Origin: Rhodocollybia butyracea
Lineage: Eukaryota > Basidiomycota > Agaricomycetes > Agaricales > Omphalotaceae
Reading direction: 5' to 3'
NCBI GenBank assembly: GCA_015501585.1
Contig: JADNRY010000083.1
Location: 124,001 to 188,000, forward strand
DNA length: 64,000 bases
Made by a program: the position numbers and the translations under genes. Position 1 is the first letter of the stretch. The number at the start of each line of letters is the position of its first letter. Positions 59,558 through 64,000 of this stretch are shown piece after piece. Under the pieces are notes generated by a model, which worked only from the letters and a program-made list of their open reading frames with translations, did not search any database and had not been told where the DNA came from.

Positions 59558-60688
59558 TTAACTTAGTGGTAAGGGGGCCTGGGGGGAGGATTGTGAAAAT
59601 AGGCTCCGGGAGGAGGCCTGGACTGTGGGTAGGCATAATTTACGGGTGAAACACAGGCTGTGGGGGACCATAACCTCCAATGGGATGATAATATGCATGA
59701 GCTCCGGGAGGAGGCCTGGACTGTGGGTAGGCATAATGTGTGGGGTAAAACGCAGGCTGTGGGGGATTAGGAGGACCCTGACTGTATGGAGGCCCGGACT
59801 GTGGGTAATATACGGGGTGAACCACAGGCTGTGGGGGACCATAACCTCCAAGGCGATGATAATATACATGGGCTCCGGGAGGAGGCCCGGGCTGTGCGGG
59901 ACCTTGAACGTATGGATAGAATCCGGGCGGAGGGCCGGTCTGTGGTGGAGGAGCATTGTATCCATTGCCTCCGTGAGGAGGCCTATCTCTTTGGTAAGTA
60001 TCGCCTCCCGATGGAGGATGGAAATCTTGACGAGAATTAGAACTACGGTTGCCCCCGGAGGGACGACGATTAGAGTCACGGTTACCATCAGAGGGACGAC
60101 GATTAGAGTCACGGTTGCCCTCAGAGGGACGACGATTAGAGTCACGGTTGCCCTCAGAGGGACGACGATTAGAGTCATGGTTACCGCCAGAGGGACGAGA
60201 ATCAGAGTCACGGTTGCCCCAGAGGGAAGACGATTAGAGTCACGGTTGCCCTCAGAGGGACGACGATTAGAGTCATGGTTACCGCCAGAGGGACGAGAAT
60301 TAGAGTCACGGTTGCCCCCAGAGGGACGACGATTAGTGCGATCACCGTAACGCCCGGAGGTAGGGGGAGTAGGGGCTTTGGGAGGAGGAGGGGGAGTGCG
60401 ATCACCGTAACGCCCGGAGGTAGGGGGAGTAGGGGCTTTGGGAGGAGGAGGGGGGGTTATTGGAGGAGTACTGGAATACTCAGAATAGCTGTCCTCGGCG
60501 GGAATGTGGACAAGGGCATTTCCAGAATGGGGCTCCAAGTGATCAGCCTTGAAGTAAGTATCGTTACGGCGTTCCAAGTGGGGATTGGCCTCAAAGTCAG
60601 CACTGGCCCATGCACTGGCCTTAAAAGGCTGAGGAAGGGCCTCGACACTGATGAGCAATGCTAGGAGGAGGAAAGGTGTCATAATCAT
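59558..60688 (-). CDS. Secreted Pro/Tyr-rich tandem-repeat protein B (frameshifted array)
   Basis: The signal peptide MIMTPFLLLALLISVEALPQPF is almost identical to that of protein A and is again followed by a dibasic LERRND site. Then come two copies of a Pro-rich APTPPTSGRYGDRT unit and about eight 11-residue repeats of the RRPSEGNRDSN type. A C-terminal domain rich in Gly, Pro, Tyr and Gln follows in another frame (GPPQPVFHP, PPYSQGPPNPPQPAFYP) and stops at 59640. In the array, near 60218-60232, one repeat reads CCCCAGAGGGAAGACG where sisters read CCCCCAGAGGGACGACG, which shifts the frame; as read, the frame runs on to 59558. Likely an extracellular or wall protein; function unknown. Confidence 0.75.
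   Translation of the reverse strand: MIMTPFLLLALLISVEALPQPFKASAWASADFEANPHLERRNDTYFKADHLEPHSGNALVHIPAEDSYSEYSSTPPITPPPPPKAPTPPTSGRYGDRTPPPPPKAPTPPTSGRYGDRTNRRPSGGNRDSNSRPSGGNHDSNRRPSEGNRDSNRLPSGATVTLILVPLAVTMTLIVVPLRATVTLIVVPLRATVTLIVVPLMVTVTLIVVPPGATVVLILVKISILHREAILTKEIGLLTEAMDTMLLHHRPALRPDSIHTFKVPHSPGLLPEPMYIIIALEVMVPHSLWFTPYITHSPGLHTVRVLLIPHSLRFTPHIMPTHSPGLLPELMHIIIPLEVMVPHSLCFTRKLCLPTVQASSRSLFSQSSPQAPLPLS
60040..60345 (-). repeat. 33-bp coding minisatellite
   Basis: About eight or nine units of an 11-codon repeat, with CGACGATTAGAGTCACGG as its core on the + strand. Variants differ mainly at GCCCTC/GCCCCC/ACCGCC, the Glu-Gly/Gly-Gly position. One unit near 60210-60240 carries the frame-breaking change. 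Confidence 0.92.
60338..60455 (-). repeat. Two ~58-bp tandem units encoding Pro-rich segment
   Basis: GTGCGATCACCGTAACGCCC and GGGGGAGTAGGGGCTTTGGG repeat once, directly next to each other, encoding two copies of the APTPPTSGRYGDRT unit. Confidence 0.9.
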
Positions 60689-60793
60689 TGTTAAGCTGAA
60701 GATGCAAGTAGAATTTTAGAAAGACCAGCTCTCTGTAGAAGTTTGGATGCACGGTGCACCAGGCAACGCGTAACAGCTCAGGTACATTATTAG

Positions 60794-60801
60794 CTTTTAT
60801 A
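60794..60801 (-). promoter_or_regulatory. TATA box of secreted protein B
   Basis: TATAAAAG on the minus strand about 106 nt upstream of the ATG, embedded in a leader shared with paralog A. Confidence 0.7.
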
Positions 60802-60834
60802 AATAGTTGAAACCCGAAGATTTTCGGACCATCA

Positions 60835-60960
60835 GTAAAAGTGTATGAGCTAGAGGGGTTGAACAGCATACAAGGGTTTTTCCGTGCGGCGTAGTGTTGT
60901 ACAACTTGATCTACTATGTTTAAAGGATCCGGAGGCAACAATCAAAAAATGGTTAGGAGA
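60835..60960. repeat. Upstream repeat, copy 2
   Basis: GAGCTAGAGGGGTTG and GTGTTGTACAACTTGATCTA match copies at 56.1 and 61.2 kb; the right part has diverged. Confidence 0.8.
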
Positions 60961-61139
60961 AGCGTTGCAACCTGGTCTTATATCCACTGTAGGTGATTTG
61001 TGGGTGATCAGGTCTCTTTTAATATTGGCTAACATAAATCTGGCGTAGTATATCTAGTTTGTCTGCAAGAGCGTTTCGGAGGCTGGAGCATGCATTTACG
61101 TACTGTCTAAACAGTCTACTATTTATTACCATAGGCCAT

Positions 61140-61345
61140 CAGTAAGTAGAACATGTGTGAGCTGGAGGAGCTGTTGGGCAGTACTTATACAGGGGTTTTC
61201 CAGCGTTGTGCAGTGTTGTACAACTTGATCTACGTTTTGGTGATTCGGACGTAACGATCAAATGATGTGCTTCCGGACACTGAGGTGCCAGCTTGCCAGT
61301 GGTGTCTACACTGGAAGTGCTGAAACCTTTTACAGTCAAAGATAC
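61140..61345. repeat. Upstream repeat, copy 3
   Basis: It matches copy 1 (56080-56275) more closely than copy 2 does, including TACGTTTTGGTGATTCGGAC and GCCAGTGGTGTCTACACTGG. It runs directly into the ~95-bp repeat at 61332. Confidence 0.85.
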
Positions 61346-61430
61346 ATATACTCTACTCAATACTACTCATCTCTTCCGATAACCCTGAGTCTAATCTCTA
61401 ATCCAACCAAGGCAGGTTGTGGTCCACTAT
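61332..61430 (+). repeat. ~95-bp dispersed repeat, copy 2
   Basis: Partner of 52384-52480, same strand. The sequences diverge abruptly after GGTTGTGGTCC. Confidence 0.9.
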
Positions 61431-64000
61431 TTCAAGAAATTAAAAACTTATCTCCTATGCATGGTGTATTCTGTTGGGACAGCTCCATTTCCTCTGAGCT
61501 ACGAGCATAGCTTTGCACATAACTTTGCACAGTAAGTGGTGAAGATAAGTCAAAGTCAACGAGGGATGGCTGCTCCGAAATGAGGGAACTCTCGTGGTTT
61601 GTTGGCTTGGAAATGAGGAGAGCATTGAAATCCAGTATCAATGACAAGATAATCAACGACTCAATAACCGTAATGATGTCGGACACTCACAAGTAACAGA
61701 CATCGAGGAGAAGGAGATGAGAAAGGAATCAGACAACGAAACTTGGAACCATGGCGTCTTGTTGTCGACGTGGATATCTTGAGTTTTCTGCCAAGGATGG
61801 AGTAAAGTGACGAAAAACTATCATCATCTCATCACAGGAGCCAGAAGTTGGAATGGATGTCCGCAGATGTGTCATGTCGAGTGCCAAGTTCTAAGTGGTG
61901 ACTCAAGGTGACTAGACACGAAACAACCGAAAGGAAAACTCACCACAGCCCTAAATCCGAATAAAATTCATTCTACTTCGTACGCCGTTCAACTTTGAGA
62001 TGAGGGCCGGCGTTGCCGAATAGTTCTAGAATTTGTGAAGGTCAAGAATCGTTAATTACTTAAGTAGGGTTGTGGAACGTACATATAAAAATCATTTCTG
62101 TTCGAAGACATCGTGTATGCTGGCTATGAGACAGAGCCTACGCTCCTGGTTCCGGCTTGTGTATCTTGAAATTCTTCTTCAGCTTTCCAGAGGATAATCC
62201 GATTTCGAAGCTTGGGATCATGGTATCCTGTTATCGCCGTGGGGATCTCGCGTTTGCTGCCAAGCATAGAGTCCGATGAGAAACAACCATCTTATCACAG
62301 AAGGAGCCGGAAGTTGGAACAGATGACCAAACGAAGATGGACGGCCGAGGCCATGGTGTACACAAATTTGGGACGGATGTCCGTAGATGTGCCAAGGGAC
62401 GCGTTCATAAACGCTGGGTTTGAAGGGATCAGCGAATTAGCGACCGGGGGTCTCCTGCGAAGAAAGAAAACCTGTCACAAGAGCCAAAACCTGTGTACCG
62501 GTTGATAGCATGCTGGTGGAGAGATAGCACCGTGGCGTATCCTGGGCGTATCTGAGGGAGTGAGTTGATGTTGAGTGAGGACAAGAGGAAAAGCATTGGA
62601 AGGGCCGAAACAAGAGATTTCGAGAGAAAGAGTTCGATTGAAATTGCTGTCGAATCTGATGTCCTGATGTCACCGACTACCGCTGCGCATCCTATCCCAT
62701 CCACAGCACCTAATACTCAATCATGATGTTTCCAGAATGAAAATATCAAGAACAGGATATTACGTGCGGTGGATACGATTCCCGCAGGTCCGTGCCTGAA
62801 TTCAAAGCTACGAGAATTGAGACACGAGACTCGCTGTGTTCATTCATGCAATTAGACTTCGCATTTCGTTCTCGCAGGCCGTAAGAGATCAAGGCAGAGA
62901 CCCACACAAGCCCAAATTAACTGCCCCAGAGTGTCATGTACGGGCCACCAAATCATGAAGAGACCAACGGCGGCGCACTTCCTCGAGGGATGGGGGATTC
63001 AGATGTCAGAGGGGACTGAAGAGCATGAGTACCAGGACGAAAGGGAGATATCGTGGGTAGGCACCACGGGAAAAGGAAGTCAGAAGGGAAGTCGATGATA
63101 GGCCTGGATATATATAGTAAAGGGATAAGGAGGCATAAGTTGGAATCACAGAGGGGTACTGACACACGTACTGAAAGATGTATCGATACCGAACACCCAG
63201 TTATCCGAATCCAATATTCGTATGAGTGAAGATCATAAGCTTAAGTGCTCGGGCTTCAGCGCTTCAAGAGCAGTACTTTCACGAGGAGCAACACCTAACG
63301 CAGCACCGCGCGCATAAGAGGTTGAACGTCAGGTTTTTGTTGATGAAAAACCTTGAAAAACGTGAATGGTACAAGCGCGCCATCAAAGATGATATCGGAA
63401 AGGGTCAACAGCAAGTCAACAGCAACAAGTTCGATATTTCTCGGAAACGAGGGCGTTTGTTGGGAATATGTTGTTGTCATCTGGGGCATGGCGCGCCTTG
63501 AGAAGGGGAATATATGTGTTTTTGTGAGTGAAGTGAAATGTCAGATTTTTCCAAGGAAAGCTGAGCAGGCAAAGGACCAGATATGTGGGACATGTCAAGA
63601 TTAAGATGAATCGGACCGGACGAAGATGGAAGTGCTGAGTATCGAGTACTAATTTTGACATGAGTTGCAGTGAAATGCGGCGCGTGAAGCATGTGCATGA
63701 GGGACCATTTTCATCTGGAGAACATTTACGATTGGACGTGAAACAACTGGAAAAAAACTCACCACATCCCGATATCCGAATCCAATGCTACTCCTTTCAA
63801 CGTTCTACTTGAGACCTTGAGCTTGAGCTTGAGGGTAAGCGCTACCGAGTAGTACACTTAGCAAAGTGTGTACAGAAGAGTGTGGCCTGAGTGAATAGTC
63901 TGGTCATTGATGAGTAAGAAAGGTCAAGTGAGAGAACAGCACCGTAGTTATGAGCATCGAGGTAATGCCTCATTAGCCCTCAAGGCCTCATCAGTCATTG
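61431..64000. other. Repeat-rich end of window without supported genes
   Basis: 61745-61870 is partly repeated at 62222-62400 (shared ACAGGAGCCAGAAGTTGGAA-like and GGATGTCCG.AGATGTG blocks). 61910-61985 is partly repeated at 63725-63800 (AACAAC..AAA..AACTCACCACA and ATCCGAAT). Such decayed duplications suggest debris of one or more genes, but I cannot reconstruct any. Confidence 0.5.
62494..62985 (+). repeat. Dispersed ~490-bp repeat, copy 2
   Basis: Partner of 44791-45237. It is longer because it carries about 55 extra bases at 62835-62889 that the other copy lacks, plus small indels. Confidence 0.9.

Noticed and set aside
60040..60345. Regular short repeats that could suggest a CRISPR array
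   Set aside because: Repeats are contiguous with no unique spacers, encode an 11-residue peptide repeat, and the genome is eukaryotic.
59625..60350. 241-codon + strand ORF with RGTTIRVTV repeats
   Set aside because: It is the antisense of the 33-bp minisatellite in secreted protein B, has no signal peptide or family resemblance, and the minus strand has the signal peptide.

Overview
The window looks like a piece of nuclear DNA from a basidiomycete fungus, most likely an Agaricomycete. The evidence is short spliceosomal introns (about 45-65 nt), a fungal-type FunK1 kinase, a DUF6593 protein, DUF4246 proteins, a Zn2Cys6 factor, an OPT transporter, and TTAGGG-type telomere repeats. All gene models were spliced by eye from reading frames and GT/AG (or GC/AG) sites. 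No database search was possible.

Left end (1-4.3 kb) is subtelomere-like. A ~473 bp satellite (966-3350), itself built from two related ~235 bp halves, is interrupted by a 215 bp solo LTR. It is followed by a short interstitial array of mixed CCCTAA/CCCCTAA repeats. Next come a flavin monooxygenase (+) and an MFS transporter (-), tail to tail.

The middle (10-39 kb) holds ordinary single-copy genes separated by long empty stretches. They are a Gi-class G-protein alpha subunit (-), DUF4246 copy A (+), a Zn2Cys6 transcription factor (+), a DUF6593 protein (-), an OPT oligopeptide transporter (+) and a PWWP chromatin protein (-). The PWWP gene shares a ~350 bp divergent promoter with a four-TM protein gene (+).

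The right part (39-64 kb) is duplicated and decaying. The four-TM gene has a second, 5'-truncated copy and three exon remnants, flanking a FunK1 kinase gene. DUF4246 has a full copy C and a truncated, frameshifted copy B in tandem. Two secreted Pro-rich repeat proteins are paralogs with shared promoters and flanks, and each is knocked out of frame in or beside its repeat array. A CobW-type GTPase survives only as a relic. Several 80-490 bp non-coding segments recur through the last 20 kb.

Most disruptions at 41-60 kb are 1-nt indels, several in homopolymers. They could be real decay, phase-variable tracts or assembly errors, so raw reads are the first thing to check.
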